DNA of 64,000 nucleotides from Chloroflexota bacterium. Lineage in GTDB: Bacteria; Chloroflexota; Dehalococcoidia; Lucifugimonadales; Lucifugimonadaceae. Position 1 is the first letter of the stretch. Every line of letters starts with the position of its first letter. The notes under the pieces were generated by a model that saw nothing but the letters and a program-made list of their open reading frames with translations, was not told the origin of the DNA and searched no databases. The DNA lies in NCBI GenBank assembly GCA_029262735.1, contig JAJCYY010000010.1, positions 1 through 64,000 of the forward strand, written 5' to 3'. Shown piece by piece: positions 1 through 9,322 of the stretch. The position numbers and the translations under genes are program-made.

Positions 1-778
1 ATGCCCGCGGGCTGGCTCCGAGCCGCAGGTCTCTCGTTTCCCGGGTCCCGGCAATGATCTTCAGCAGATAGTCGCGTACCGTCTCGTCAACGCTCACCGT
101 GTCGACCGCGGACTGTGCCGCCTGGATGTCCAGAGGTGTTGCGACCGCGCTAACTTCCAGGGTCTGTCCGGTGCCGCGGAAGCGTTCCAGCATTTCCGTC
201 TCCTCTTCGGTTGACGGATAGCCGAGCGAGATGCGGAGGTTGAACCGGTCTAGTTGTGCTTCCGGGAGAGGAAAGGTTCCTTCCATCTCGACCGGGTTGA
301 GCGTGGCGAGCACAAAGAACGGCTTGGGAAGCTCTGAGGTGACGCCATCAATGCTCGCCTGCGATTCCTGCATCGCCTCGAGCAGCGCCGACTGGGTTCT
401 CGGTGTGGCGCGGTTGATCTCATCAGCCAGAAGCAATTGCGAGAAGATCGGTCCCGGCCTGAACTCGAACTCTCCTTTAGAGGCATTGAAGAAATTGACG
501 CCAAGAACGTCGCCGGGAACGAGGTCGGGAGTGAACTGGATGCGATGGAAGTCGCAGCCAAGCGAAGCGGAGAGCGCCTTGGCCATGGTGGTTTTGCCCG
601 TTCCAGGTACATCTTCGATGAGCACATGGCCGCGGCATAGCAAAGCGATGATCGCGTGATCGATCGCCTCGGGTTTGCCAACGATAACCCTCTGCACGTT
701 CTCTCTGACGATTGTCGCCAGGGTACGGACCGAGTCCACTCCGGCCTTGCTTCCGCCTTCTGCTGTCTCAGTAGTCAC
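1..778 (-). CDS. MoxR-family AAA+ ATPase (C-terminus beyond window)
   Basis: Reading leftward from a GTG at 778, the frame is open for 259 codons to the window edge. It shows a Walker A VPGTGKTT at residues 57-64, a Walker B with LLADEINRA, and the GASPRA motif just before the edge, all typical of MoxR ATPases of about 320 residues. MoxR proteins are chaperone-like ATPases that usually act with von Willebrand-factor-domain partners; such partners may lie outside the window. The GTG start is 8 nt after the stop of the upstream lipoprotein gene, and the GGAGGG Shine-Dalgarno lies inside that gene's last codons, so the two are probably co-transcribed. The family call is secure; the specific role is unknown. 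Confidence 0.9.
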   Translation of the reverse strand, partial: MTTETAEGGSKAGVDSVRTLATIVRENVQRVIVGKPEAIDHAIIALLCRGHVLIEDVPGTGKTTMAKALSASLGCDFHRIQFTPDLVPGDVLGVNFFNASKGEFEFRPGPIFSQLLLADEINRATPRTQSALLEAMQESQASIDGVTSELPKPFFVLATLNPVEMEGTFPLPEAQLDRFNLRISLGYPSTEEETEMLERFRGTGQTLEVSAVATPLDIQAAQSAVDTVSVDETVRDYLLKIIAGTRETRDLRLGASPRA

Positions 779-786
779 CAGGTCTA

Positions 787-1437
787 TTACCCTCCAACCT
801 GTCCACAGAGGTCCGAATCAGTGACCGACACAACCGCTATTCCGTCGTTCAGGGCGACTGTCGCTTCGCCGATGCGAGAGAGCGTTACGAAGCCCGATAT
901 GCGACCGGCCCTGAACTCCCGTCCAAGGATAACCTCGTACCACTCGCCGGAAGCGGGCCGCAGCCCCCAAGTACCAGCGCTGACGATGGCCGAAGGGGAC
1001 CCTGGCACCAGTGAGCCGTCCGAGCATACGTGAACATCGATGCGACGGCCTTCGACAATCAGCCTTGAGTCAACAAGGTACTCTGTCCAGGATCCGAGCA
1101 CATCGTCTGCAGGCAGGGCTGCTCTCGCCGGGTGGATCTCTGGCGGGAACTGCCTCTGGACCCCGCCATCGGGGCCAACTGCGGTCGGGATGGGACTGGG
1201 AGTGGCGACCGGCGTGACGGCAATTACTCGAAATACCGTGGGCTGCGACACAGGTGTGTTTGAGCGAGTGGCGACCGGTCCAGGCTCCACGAAGTCAGTG
1301 CCACAGGCTGCGAACAGGATTGCAGCTGACACTGGTGCCAGTAGCAGGAGTATCGCGCCGGGGCGACGGTTGATTCGGGCATGGTGCAATCGATTGCCTG
1401 TCAAAATTCGATCAGCGTGTTGGCCTGTGCCTAACAC
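787..1437 (-). CDS. Putative lipoprotein with Pro/Thr-rich linker
   Basis: The 216-residue protein starts at GTG 1437 and carries a hydrophobic stretch ending in the lipobox LFAAC near residue 45, followed by a Thr/Pro/Val-rich linker. This predicts an exported, lipid-anchored protein. The N-terminus before the hydrophobic segment is long for a signal peptide, so an internal TTG start (about 1389, HHARINRR following) is also possible. The C-terminal half (WTEYLVDSRL, VCSDGSLVPG) looks like a small beta-rich extracellular domain that I do not recognise. It sits directly upstream of, and almost touches, the MoxR gene. No function is assigned. Confidence 0.7.
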   Translation of the reverse strand: MLGTGQHADRILTGNRLHHARINRRPGAILLLLAPVSAAILFAACGTDFVEPGPVATRSNTPVSQPTVFRVIAVTPVATPSPIPTAVGPDGGVQRQFPPEIHPARAALPADDVLGSWTEYLVDSRLIVEGRRIDVHVCSDGSLVPGSPSAIVSAGTWGLRPASGEWYEVILGREFRAGRISGFVTLSRIGEATVALNDGIAVVSVTDSDLCGQVGG

Positions 1438-1548
1438 TCCGCATTCAGACGAGTCTACGGCGTTCCAGTTGATTGAGGCTCTTTTTGAAGCTGGTTAGGG
1501 TCAACCGGGTTCAGGTGAGTTCGATCAATTCGTGCCGCCGATAAAACG

Positions 1549-2442
1549 CTAAACATCAACGACGGTGTTAACGAGTGTTCCGATGTTCTCGATCTCGATG
1601 GAGACGATGTCGCCTTCAGCCAGGGTGAAGTCGGGCGGCGGAATGGTGCCCGTCCCGGTCAGGACAACCGTCGCATCCGGCACCGAGTTATGCCGTTGCA
1701 GCCAGTCAGCAAGATAGGCGCAATCACGCTTCATCTCGGACGTGTTCGCCCTACCACGGAACGCCTCTTTGCCATCTCGCTCGATGGTCAGAGTCACATT
1801 CAGCTTCTGTGGATCATCGATCGAATCTGCAGTGACAAAACATGGTCCGAACGAAACAGAGCGGTCGTATACCTTGGCCTGCGGCAGATAAAGCGGATTC
1901 TCGCCCTCGATGGTCCTGCTGCTCATGTCGTTTCCGACTGTGTAGCCGGCGATCTTTTCGTCGAAGATCACAAACGCCAGCTCAGGTTCAGGCACGTCCC
2001 AACCAGAGTCTCCCCTGATGCCAACGGTGGCAAAAGGAGCCTGCACCCTCTCGCCCGTCGCCTTGAAGAAGGCTTCAGGACGTTCTGCGTTGTAGACCTT
2101 TGCGTAGACATCCGGTGTGCCGCTCTCCGCCTGCCTCTCCCGCATGGAGTCCATGTAGGTGACCCCGAAGGCCCACACCTCCGGCGCGTCGAGTGGGGGC
2201 AACAGGACCGCGTTGCCTGTGCCGTTAGAAAAAGACTCGTATGAGAGAACGTCGCCACCACCGCGCTGTAACACGCCGTTGGCGACGGCTGCTGCGGTCG
2301 ATCCGGTGATGGTAGCCGCGTTGAGCACATCGTTCGTCGTGCGCAGTCGCGGCTCAATGGAAGTCAGATCGGTCAACTCGCCGGGCGCTGTCTCTGTGCC
2401 CACGTGCCTGTCGGTACCGATAGTGAACTGGTAGAAGCGCAT
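1549..2442 (-). CDS. Fumarylacetoacetate hydrolase family protein
   Basis: The 297-residue protein has the FAH-fold hallmarks: the metal-binding acidic motif in WDVPEPELAFV, the GNDMSSR segment, and a C-terminal TGTGTIPPPDFTL...EGDIVSIEIENIGTL run that matches the usual GTP..GD.v...I.giG.l ending. The family hydrolyses or dehydrates 2-keto acids and acyl-pyruvates using a divalent metal. The form with VWAFGVTYMDS resembles 2-keto-3-deoxy-D-sugar-acid dehydratase-like members, which would fit a sugar-acid degrader, but substrate cannot be read from sequence. The gene is monocistronic and divergent from the npdG-like gene downstream. Confidence 0.88.
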   Translation of the reverse strand: MRFYQFTIGTDRHVGTETAPGELTDLTSIEPRLRTTNDVLNAATITGSTAAAVANGVLQRGGGDVLSYESFSNGTGNAVLLPPLDAPEVWAFGVTYMDSMRERQAESGTPDVYAKVYNAERPEAFFKATGERVQAPFATVGIRGDSGWDVPEPELAFVIFDEKIAGYTVGNDMSSRTIEGENPLYLPQAKVYDRSVSFGPCFVTADSIDDPQKLNVTLTIERDGKEAFRGRANTSEMKRDCAYLADWLQRHNSVPDATVVLTGTGTIPPPDFTLAEGDIVSIEIENIGTLVNTVVDV

Positions 2443-2604
2443 GTCTTGAGTTCTCGGGTGGGTGAAATCGTGCCTGCACCATCAGTCAAGCGATGCAAAT
2501 ACGTGGTGAAAAGAATGTATGTCGGGTTACGTTGAAGGAGCCGGATGCTACGATGGCCGGGTGCCGGTGTCAAAGCAATTCAGGCAAGTCAGGGATGGCG
2601 TGAT

Positions 2605-3264
2605 TTGAAGATTGGCTTGATAGGTGGAACGGGCCAGGAGGGGAGAGGGCTGGCGATGCAGCTTGCGCTTGCCGGCCATGACATTGTGATTGGCTCTCGC
2701 GATGAGGGTAGGGCGATCGAGACGGCGCGTGAGCTAGCAGACACCTGTGGCAGCGAGAATATCGCCGAAAATTTCACCGGCGCAGACAACATGTCGGCCG
2801 CGGCACAGTGTGAAGTTGCATTCCTGACGGTCCCTTACTCAGGCATGCTGTCTGTCCTGCAGTCAATAAGCAGGCAACTGAGGGGCAAGGTCTGCGTCAA
2901 CACGGTTGCTCCTCTTGAGGTCGTCAGTGGCCAGGTGCGCGGTATCGCCCCTCCAACAGGATCGGCTGCCGAAGAGGCTGACCGTGAGGTGCCGGATGCA
3001 CGATGGGTTGCGGCGTTCCACACGGTTCCCGCCCGAGGTCTGCTGCGGCCGGGTTCGCGGCTGAACACCGATGCGCTGGTCTGTTCAGATGATGAAGAGG
3101 CTCTGAAGACGGTGGTGCAGCTTGCGAACGAGATGCAGGGGATTCGCGGAGTGAACGCTGGCGCGCTGGAAAACGCCCGCTACCTGGAGGGCGCGACGGC
3201 TCTTCTGATCAACATTAACCGCATCTACAACGCTCATGGCTCTATCAAGGTAGTTGGAATCTAG
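2605..3264 (+). CDS. npdG: NpdG-like F420-dependent NADP oxidoreductase
   Basis: The protein begins with a dinucleotide-binding motif GLIGGTGQEGRG immediately after a TTG start at 2605, which has AGGGA about 11 nt upstream. An ATG at 2545 would add 20 unrelated residues, so I prefer the TTG. At about 219 residues it matches the length of F420H2:NADP+ oxidoreductases, with FLTVPYSGM and the conserved NTVAPL and LENARYLE segments. This family moves hydride between reduced coenzyme F420 and NADP+. A second, more divergent paralogue lies at 6203-6832. The assignment to the family is good; F420 rather than another deazaflavin use is inferred. Confidence 0.85.
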   Translation: MKIGLIGGTGQEGRGLAMQLALAGHDIVIGSRDEGRAIETARELADTCGSENIAENFTGADNMSAAAQCEVAFLTVPYSGMLSVLQSISRQLRGKVCVNTVAPLEVVSGQVRGIAPPTGSAAEEADREVPDARWVAAFHTVPARGLLRPGSRLNTDALVCSDDEEALKTVVQLANEMQGIRGVNAGALENARYLEGATALLININRIYNAHGSIKVVGI

Positions 3265-3344
3265 GCTGCCGAAGAGTAAAAGCGCGCCATAAATTGGCTG
3301 TCGGCCGCAACCCGAACCGGCCGTTGGTGCGTTTCAATCAGTAG

Positions 3345-4847
3345 ATGCCGACGCATTTCTACAACAAATTTCCCTTTGGGCGGCCTCTGATTCTCGTCGC
3401 TACGTATCGCAAGGTTGCTCTACTGGCCGTTGCGGTCGCATTCGCAGTGTGGCTCTCTCACGTGCCGACGCCATCAGCTGTCGAAGCTGCCGAGTTGTCT
3501 GCGGACGGCGATATTGTTGGCGCGGCCACCATCGAGTATCAGATCGAGTTCGGCCGTGGTGTGCACGTTCAGTTGGAGGCCGATGTCAGCACATCGGTGA
3601 CCGAGGTTCGAGCCATCTTTGCTCCTGTTGGCGCACGGCGAATATCGTCCTACGCGTATCCGAGTTTCAACGCGTCGCCAGGTACCGGGAAGCTAAGTGC
3701 AAATTTCACGATCAACACCGGCGGCAACGCCTATGTGCCGCCGGGCACCGAGTTCGAACTGTTTTTCGAGGTGACCGGAGCAGACGGCTCGGTCACTGCC
3801 ACCGAGACGGAGCGAATCCTTTATCTCGACCCTTCGAAGGACTGGCGTTTACTGGCGCCTCCGGGTATCCCGCTCGACTTCCACTACTACGGATTTTCCG
3901 ATTCCACGGCTCAGAGCCTGGTGTCAACGGTTTCTGCGAACTGGCTGGATATCGCGGGTGCGATTGGCGTCGATGCAGACTCCGTGAACCGGTTCAGGGC
4001 GGTCATCTACCCCGATGTGCGGGCGATGAACGCTGTGTTCCCTCCGACCAGCGCCGCTTCAAGCGATGGCATCTTCTTCGGTGGATTCGCCATGCAACGG
4101 TTCGGGGTGTTTGTGCTCGGCGGGCCCTGGGGAGACAGCGTTCTCCATGAGTTGACACATCTACTGGTGGACACAAAGGTGAATTCACCGCTTTCACCGG
4201 GGGTTCCTTCGTGGCTTCATGAGGGGCTGGCGCAGTTCTTCGAGGTGGGCAGCTCGAGCGGATACACGTCGCGGTTGGACGGTGCGGCGTCGGACAATCG
4301 GTTGCTGACGCTGCGTAACCGGAACAGTGTTCCCGCCAGGGGCAACGAAATCAGCCTCTTCTACACGCAGGTGGGCAGCTTCGTCGGGGAACTGATCGAG
4401 GACCGCGGTCCGGAACCGATGGCCGAGACTCTACGACTGATCAATGATGGCCGTTCAGCGGCAGATGCGATCGAGGTCGCATACGGTCAGCCATTGTGGG
4501 AGTTGGAGAACGAGTGGCGCTCAAGGCTCGGCGCAAGCGAGCTGGCTCCGCCACCGCAACCGACAGCGACTCCGGTGCAGGCGCCTACAACTCCCGGAAC
4601 CGGTGCGTCGGAGCCGACCGTCGTGACCAGCCCGGTTGTCGAGAGCACGCCGATCACATCGGCCACGCCGGTTGGCGAAGTGGTGCCAGAAACGGGTGTT
4701 ATAGCAGGTGAAGGCGCTGGCAAGGGTGAGCCCAATGACGGATTCAACTGGACCGGCCCGCTTGTTGGAGCGGCTGTTGCTGCCGTAGTCTTCGCCATCT
4801 GGTCGTTCAGGGTTAATCGCCGCCGTTTCCGCACCGTTCGCCGTTAG
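3345..4847 (+). CDS. Membrane-anchored gluzincin peptidase (peptidase MA-like)
   Basis: This 500-residue protein has an N-terminal hydrophobic export segment (about residues 24-40). A zinc-peptidase motif HELTH lies at residues 268-272, and a second-helix HEGLAQFFE near residues 292-300 provides the third ligand, the arrangement of peptidase_MA-type gluzincins. A Pro/Thr/Val-rich stalk (about 405-460) leads to one C-terminal transmembrane helix and a basic tail NRRRFRTVRR. The catalytic domain is therefore predicted outside the membrane. The N-terminal 120 residues form a beta-rich domain of unknown role. Substrate is unknown. The start ATG at 3345 has a poor Shine-Dalgarno, so the first few residues are uncertain. 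Confidence 0.8.
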   Translation: MPTHFYNKFPFGRPLILVATYRKVALLAVAVAFAVWLSHVPTPSAVEAAELSADGDIVGAATIEYQIEFGRGVHVQLEADVSTSVTEVRAIFAPVGARRISSYAYPSFNASPGTGKLSANFTINTGGNAYVPPGTEFELFFEVTGADGSVTATETERILYLDPSKDWRLLAPPGIPLDFHYYGFSDSTAQSLVSTVSANWLDIAGAIGVDADSVNRFRAVIYPDVRAMNAVFPPTSAASSDGIFFGGFAMQRFGVFVLGGPWGDSVLHELTHLLVDTKVNSPLSPGVPSWLHEGLAQFFEVGSSSGYTSRLDGAASDNRLLTLRNRNSVPARGNEISLFYTQVGSFVGELIEDRGPEPMAETLRLINDGRSAADAIEVAYGQPLWELENEWRSRLGASELAPPPQPTATPVQAPTTPGTGASEPTVVTSPVVESTPITSATPVGEVVPETGVIAGEGAGKGEPNDGFNWTGPLVGAAVAAVVFAIWSFRVNRRRFRTVRR

Positions 4848-4979
4848 ATTCTGGGCACCGGTAAGCCTCGACTGTTCCCAGGGCAGATCGTCCACGGATA
4901 TCGTTGTCAGCGCAGAATCTGTATTAGATTGACGGTTATCGAGTAGTTACCAGGCAGTCACGTCCCCAGTTTGCCCACG

Positions 4980-6128
4980 ATGCCAGATCTTGCAAAACCG
5001 ACCGCCGCACTTGTCTACAGCAATGAGCTCTCTCAGCATGTGCTGAGCCCGAACCATCCTATGAGGCCGGTTCGGCTGCGATACATGCACGAACTGATGC
5101 GCGCCTCCGGCCTTTTGGATTGGCCGGTGCTTTTGCAGGACGTGCCAAGGCTGGCGAGCCGCGAAGAGATACTGCGATGCCACGACGCTGACTACGTCGA
5201 CGCGGTCCGCGTTATCGGTTCCGGCGGCATCGTTCCAAGCATGCACGCGTTCGGTATCGGACCCGGTGACAACCCGCCTCGCAAGGGCATGTATGACTCA
5301 ACAGCGCTTGTTGTCGGCAGCACGCTGGTTGCGACCGAGCTTGTGAGATCGGGACAGGTTCCCGTAGCGTTTTCACCGGCTGGCGGAGTCCATCACCACG
5401 CCATGTTCAACCGGGCGTCAGGTTTCGGGGTCTTCAACGACGCGGCGATCGCTATCCAGGGGCTCACTGACGCAGGACTACGTGTCGCCTATGTGGACAT
5501 CGACTGTCACCACGGCGATGGCGTGCAGGCGGCGTTCTATGGCACGGACCGGGTGTTGACGATTTCTCTGCATGAGAGCGGCCAATGGCTGTTTCCCGGC
5601 TCGGGCTTCGTCGAGGAGACCGGTGAGGGCGAAGGCACCGGATATTCTGTGAATGTTCCGTTTGCGCCATACACGCAGGATGACGTCTGGCTTCGAACCT
5701 TCGACGAGGTCGTGCCTCCGCTGGTTCGGGCGTACAGCCCTGACCTGCTGTTCGTCCAGCTCGGGATTGATACTCACTTCACAGATCCGCTCACACATCT
5801 GCAACTCACAACGCAGGGATTTACCGAAGCTGTTTCTCGGCTGCTTGCGCTTGGTACCGAGTTCGGCGGCACGGTTGCGGTTGGTGGCGGAGGTTACGAC
5901 ATGGGAGCGGTTGCCAGGGCATGGACGATGGCGACCGCAGAGATGGCCGGGTTCGCGCTACCGGAGCAGGTGCCGGGCTCGTTCGACTCCGTCACCGGAC
6001 TTTCAGCGTTCTCGGATGAACCGGGACCCGCGCCGCTCCCGGAAGATGCGGCACAGGAAGTGGAGCAGTACGCTGGTCGCTCGGTGGAGGCGGTGAAAAG
6101 CGCGTTCTTCACTCGATTCGGGATATAG
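4980..6128 (+). CDS. Histone-deacetylase-superfamily amidohydrolase (AcuC-like)
   Basis: The protein contains the complete class I/II deacetylase active-site series: GGVHHHAMFNRASGF, VDIDCHHGDGVQ, LHESG, QLGIDTHFTDPL and VGGGGYDM. These hold the catalytic His pair and the zinc ligands Asp/His/Asp. Bacterial members act on acetylated proteins (AcuC), acetylpolyamines or other N-acyl substrates in the cytoplasm. I chose ATG 4980; a TTG three codons upstream (4971) is possible. The C-terminal acidic region (residues about 325-365) is variable in the family. No acs-linked acuA gene is adjacent, so regulation of acetyl-CoA synthetase is not implied. Confidence 0.93.
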   Translation: MPDLAKPTAALVYSNELSQHVLSPNHPMRPVRLRYMHELMRASGLLDWPVLLQDVPRLASREEILRCHDADYVDAVRVIGSGGIVPSMHAFGIGPGDNPPRKGMYDSTALVVGSTLVATELVRSGQVPVAFSPAGGVHHHAMFNRASGFGVFNDAAIAIQGLTDAGLRVAYVDIDCHHGDGVQAAFYGTDRVLTISLHESGQWLFPGSGFVEETGEGEGTGYSVNVPFAPYTQDDVWLRTFDEVVPPLVRAYSPDLLFVQLGIDTHFTDPLTHLQLTTQGFTEAVSRLLALGTEFGGTVAVGGGGYDMGAVARAWTMATAEMAGFALPEQVPGSFDSVTGLSAFSDEPGPAPLPEDAAQEVEQYAGRSVEAVKSAFFTRFGI

Positions 6129-6202
6129 TTTTTCAACATAAATATGTTCGGCGTCCAAATGGTAGATGGTCGAAAAGTGACCCCTGCGGACTGAGGAAAA
6201 AA

Positions 6203-6832
6203 ATGCGGATTGCAATTCTCGGAACCGGACGGATGGCGACCGGCCTCGGCAAAGGCTGGCTCAACGCCGGGCACTTTGTTGCGTTTGGTTCCCGCAGGCC
6301 GGAGACAAAGGCCGCGTATCAGACTGAGATCGGCGCCGACAGCCGCGTCTACGGTTTCGAGGGAGCGATCACCGCCGGTGAGGTTGTTGTGATCGCCGTC
6401 CCATACGCCGAGGCGGAGCCAACGGCGGCGAAATACGCCGATCTTCTACGGGACAAGATCGTCGTCGACATCACAAATCCGTTTGCTTCACAGCCGACAG
6501 ATGGCAGGGCCGGTGCCGAGTTGACAGCAAGTGCAATTGGTGACGGAGCCCGCGTTGTGGCAGCGTTCAAGGGCAATTTCTCCACCACACTGCTCGATCC
6601 AGTGGACCATACCGGTGAGCCGCGCGACGTTCTGTTCGCAGGTGACGATGCAGAGGCAAAGGGTGTTGTGGCGGGGCTGATTGGCGATCTCGGGTTCAAG
6701 CCGGTCGACTGCGGACCGCTTCACGCCGCGGTCATGCTGGACCTGAGCGTGCCGATGCTGATCGAAATGGACGGCAGACTGAACGGCGGCCAGCACAACT
6801 CATCGTTCCGTTTTTCGTACTCGGGAGGCTAG
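6203..6832 (+). CDS. NpdG-like NAD(P)-binding reductase
   Basis: The 209-residue protein opens with a Rossmann motif ILGTGRMATGLGKGW and has VVVIAVPYAEAE followed by VVDITNPF, matching the F420-dependent NADP reductase/NADP-binding family. TGAGGA lies 7 nt before the ATG. It is a divergent paralogue of the gene at 2605-3264: the glycine motif is GTGRMA rather than GGTGQEG. The F420 pocket cannot be judged by eye, so it could use another hydride carrier. It converges with the tetR gene only 6 nt downstream. Confidence 0.8.
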   Translation: MRIAILGTGRMATGLGKGWLNAGHFVAFGSRRPETKAAYQTEIGADSRVYGFEGAITAGEVVVIAVPYAEAEPTAAKYADLLRDKIVVDITNPFASQPTDGRAGAELTASAIGDGARVVAAFKGNFSTTLLDPVDHTGEPRDVLFAGDDAEAKGVVAGLIGDLGFKPVDCGPLHAAVMLDLSVPMLIEMDGRLNGGQHNSSFRFSYSGG

Positions 6833-6838
6833 GCCGGC

Positions 6839-7459
6839 TCAGCGTATCCGCAGGCCGTCGATCAGGTTATCTATCGTCTGGTCGATTACGCGGTCAGAGA
6901 CCTCCATACCGGCCAGGGTCCTGGCAATCAGCGATCCGAACACAGCCGAGGCGATGTAGTCAGGGTCGACGTCGTCCCTTATCTCGCCCCGGGACTTGGC
7001 ACGATCCGCCACGAGCTTGAACTGCTCTCTCCTTCGGTCCGTCACCAGCCGTCTGAAAGTTTCGATCAGCTCCGGGTTCCGCTCTTTTTCCGAGAGAACC
7101 GTACCGAGTAGCGTGCTCCCGCCACCGGTGATTAGCCGGAGCGAAAAGCCGTGTTTCTTGTGGGCATGAAAGGCCATGAGATCGTCGCGAAGTGAGCCAG
7201 TGTCGGGCACTTCGTCAAGGTGCATGAAGTTGGACATGGCGGCGATTACCAGTTCCACCTTGCCCGACCATCGGCGGTAGATCGTCGTCTTGCCAACGCC
7301 TGCTTCGGCTGCCACGGATTCTATGGAGAGGTTCGAAAAGCCTTCCTCCATCAGCAACTTCATCGTTGCTTCCATGATTGCGCGGTCGGCCTCGATGCTT
7401 CGAGGCCGACCGCGCTTGCCAGGGCTATCGTCAGTTTCAGTAGTCGGTTTTGTTGTCAT
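6839..7459 (-). CDS. TetR-family transcriptional regulator
   Basis: The N-terminal KRGRPRSIEADRAIM...AAEAGVGKTTIYRRWSGK segment (about residues 15-62) is a standard TetR helix-turn-helix. The remainder is an all-helical ligand-binding domain with a TetR_C-type RTLAGMEVSDRVIDQTIDNL end. It lies 40 nt downstream of the DHA2 exporter on the same strand, so the two genes probably form one transcript. The regulator is likely to repress the exporter and itself through the paired palindromes at 9266-9282 and 9316-9332. The inducing ligand is unknown. Confidence 0.92.
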   Translation of the reverse strand: MTTKPTTETDDSPGKRGRPRSIEADRAIMEATMKLLMEEGFSNLSIESVAAEAGVGKTTIYRRWSGKVELVIAAMSNFMHLDEVPDTGSLRDDLMAFHAHKKHGFSLRLITGGGSTLLGTVLSEKERNPELIETFRRLVTDRRREQFKLVADRAKSRGEIRDDVDPDYIASAVFGSLIARTLAGMEVSDRVIDQTIDNLIDGLRIR

Positions 7460-7499
7460 GGTGAAGCGAGTACAAACGGCTACCCGTTTGCTTTCAGAG

Positions 7500-9125
7500 T
7501 TACCCGGCTCCTTTCGGCGATGCCGCAGCTTCCGTTACTCCCGCAGGCAAAACCTCCGGACCTGGTTCAGGTGAGATGGCTGATTCTCTGGCCGGCATGA
7601 ATCTGAACACTAGCGCAGATCCCACAAGAGCGAACGCAACTCCGACGAGCACGGCCATCCCAAATGCGTCCGTGAAGGCGTTGCGGGCCGCATCCGCAAG
7701 CGGTTGTCCCACTTCTGGAGGGAGCGTCGCTGCAATCCCGGTTGCCGCGCCGACCGAGTCCTTTGCAGACTCGGCTGCAGCAGCAGGTAGCCCGGCGACC
7801 GCATCGACTGCGTCTGCGACGCGTGATGAGTAGAACGATGTCAGGACGGACCCGATTATCGCCACTCCGAAAGCGCCACCTACCTGCCTCGTCACGTCGT
7901 TCACCGCAGAGCCAACGCCCGCGTTCTCTGGCGGGACGGCACCCATCACGGCATCGGTCGAAGGCGCCATGATCGTGCCCATCGCAACGGCTGTCAGGAA
8001 AATGCCGACCTCAATGACCCAGAGCGACGTTGTTGTGTCGTAGATCGTGATTATCGACATCGTGCCTGCGAGAAGGATCAGCCCTGAGCCGACAACGACC
8101 TTCGTTCCGAACTTCCTGTTGATCCGCTCCCCTCCCCGTGCGCCGATCGCGATGCCAGCCGCGAGCGGCAACAGCCTGATCCCCGCCTCAAGCGCGCTGT
8201 AGCCGCGCACGAACTGAAGGTACTGGGTAAAAGCGAACACCATGCCCATCAGTGCGAAGAAGGCCAGGCTGACCGCTCCGGCTCCCATAGAAAACCGCAT
8301 CCGCCGGAAGAAGTCGAAGTTGAGCAACGGGTGCTCTGTCCGCAACTCCCACCATGAGAATGCGACTGCCAGAACCACTGAACCGGCGAATCCTGCCAGA
8401 GTTATCGGTGCGGTCCAGCCTTCTGAGGGCGCCTCGATGATGGCGTAGATCAGCAGTGCCACGGCAGAGGTTGAGAGGATTGCGCCGAGGAAGTCCACTG
8501 GCTTCGCCTCAGGATCGCGGCTTTCCGGGACGAGCCAGAAGCCAGCGATTAGCGCTACCGCGGCGATCGGGACGTTCACCAGGAAGACGGATCCCCAGTA
8601 GAACTGCTCGAGCAGAGCACCTCCGATGAGCGGTCCGAGTCCTACTCCAATGCCCGCCGTCGCGGCCCAGATAGAGATGGCACGAGCACGCTCAGGACCT
8701 TTGAAGACGTCGATGATGATCGAGAGCGTTGACGGCATGATCATTGCACCGCCGACGCCCATGACGGCACGGGCGAGGATCACCTGTCCGGACGTTTCGG
8801 CAAAGATGACGGCGAAGGCAGCGATGGCAAAGAGGACCAAGCCGGCTCTCAACATCCTTGCTCTGCCGAAGCGGTCGCCAAGACCGCCCATCGTCAGTAG
8901 CAGGCCGGCGAAGACGAGAATGTATGAATCGACCATCCACTGCAGTGTTGAGGAGGTCGCGGAGAACTCCCGTTGGAGTGTTGGGATTGCGACATTGAGG
9001 ATGGTGTTGTCCATCCCGATTAGTACGAGCGACAGCGACAGGACGCCCAGCGTCCACCAACGGCGGTCGTGTTTCGCGTCCTTCACCGGCACAGTGCCAT
9101 TAGTTGTGGTGGTCGCCGTGGTCAT
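7500..9125 (-). CDS. DHA2-family (EmrB/QacA type) MFS drug exporter
   Basis: The protein has about 14 predicted transmembrane helices. It contains the MFS motif A region GGLGDRFGRARML, the antiporter motif GVGLGPLIGGALLEQFYW, and N-terminal WWTLGVLSLSLVLIGMDNTILNVAIPTLQREF, all characteristic of 14-TMS drug:H+ antiporters of the DHA2 group. I start at ATG 9125, which has AGAAAGG 7 nt upstream, rather than the ATG at 9164 that adds 13 residues. The long Ala/Ser loop near residues 455-500 is usual for the group. It is followed by its probable TetR repressor. Confidence 0.93.
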   Translation of the reverse strand: MTTATTTTNGTVPVKDAKHDRRWWTLGVLSLSLVLIGMDNTILNVAIPTLQREFSATSSTLQWMVDSYILVFAGLLLTMGGLGDRFGRARMLRAGLVLFAIAAFAVIFAETSGQVILARAVMGVGGAMIMPSTLSIIIDVFKGPERARAISIWAATAGIGVGLGPLIGGALLEQFYWGSVFLVNVPIAAVALIAGFWLVPESRDPEAKPVDFLGAILSTSAVALLIYAIIEAPSEGWTAPITLAGFAGSVVLAVAFSWWELRTEHPLLNFDFFRRMRFSMGAGAVSLAFFALMGMVFAFTQYLQFVRGYSALEAGIRLLPLAAGIAIGARGGERINRKFGTKVVVGSGLILLAGTMSIITIYDTTTSLWVIEVGIFLTAVAMGTIMAPSTDAVMGAVPPENAGVGSAVNDVTRQVGGAFGVAIIGSVLTSFYSSRVADAVDAVAGLPAAAAESAKDSVGAATGIAATLPPEVGQPLADAARNAFTDAFGMAVLVGVAFALVGSALVFRFMPARESAISPEPGPEVLPAGVTEAAASPKGAG

Positions 9126-9265
9126 GGCGGAGCCTTTCTGGAGTGATGCGACGGAGCGACGCACGAATGAGCGATGAGAAAAGGCGGGGCCGGTTGCGAT
9201 GACGTCTTTTGTTGTGCCTTGAGTGACTGCGTACGGACATGACGGGCTCCCTTTCGGTTATACGA

Positions 9266-9282
9266 TACGATACTGATTCGTA
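9266..9282. promoter_or_regulatory. Candidate TetR operator 1 (TACG-N9-CGTA)
   Basis: The 17-bp sequence TACGATACTGATTCGTA is an inverted repeat with arms TACGA/TCGTA. An extra half-site TATACGA directly precedes it at 9259-9265. It lies just downstream of the start of transcription predicted from the promoter at 9294-9322, where a repressor would block elongation. Binding by the adjacent TetR protein is inferred. Confidence 0.55.
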
Positions 9283-9293
9283 TATCTTCATGG

Positions 9294-9322
9294 AGCATAA
9301 CACTGATTTAATAGATACGCAA
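9294..9322 (-). promoter_or_regulatory. Predicted sigma70 promoter of exporter-tetR operon
   Basis: On the minus strand TTGCGT (9322-9317) and TATGCT (9299-9294) are separated by 17 nt. The -35 box sits inside operator 2 and the predicted transcription start falls just before operator 1. The leader to the exporter ATG would be about 160 nt. Confidence 0.45.
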
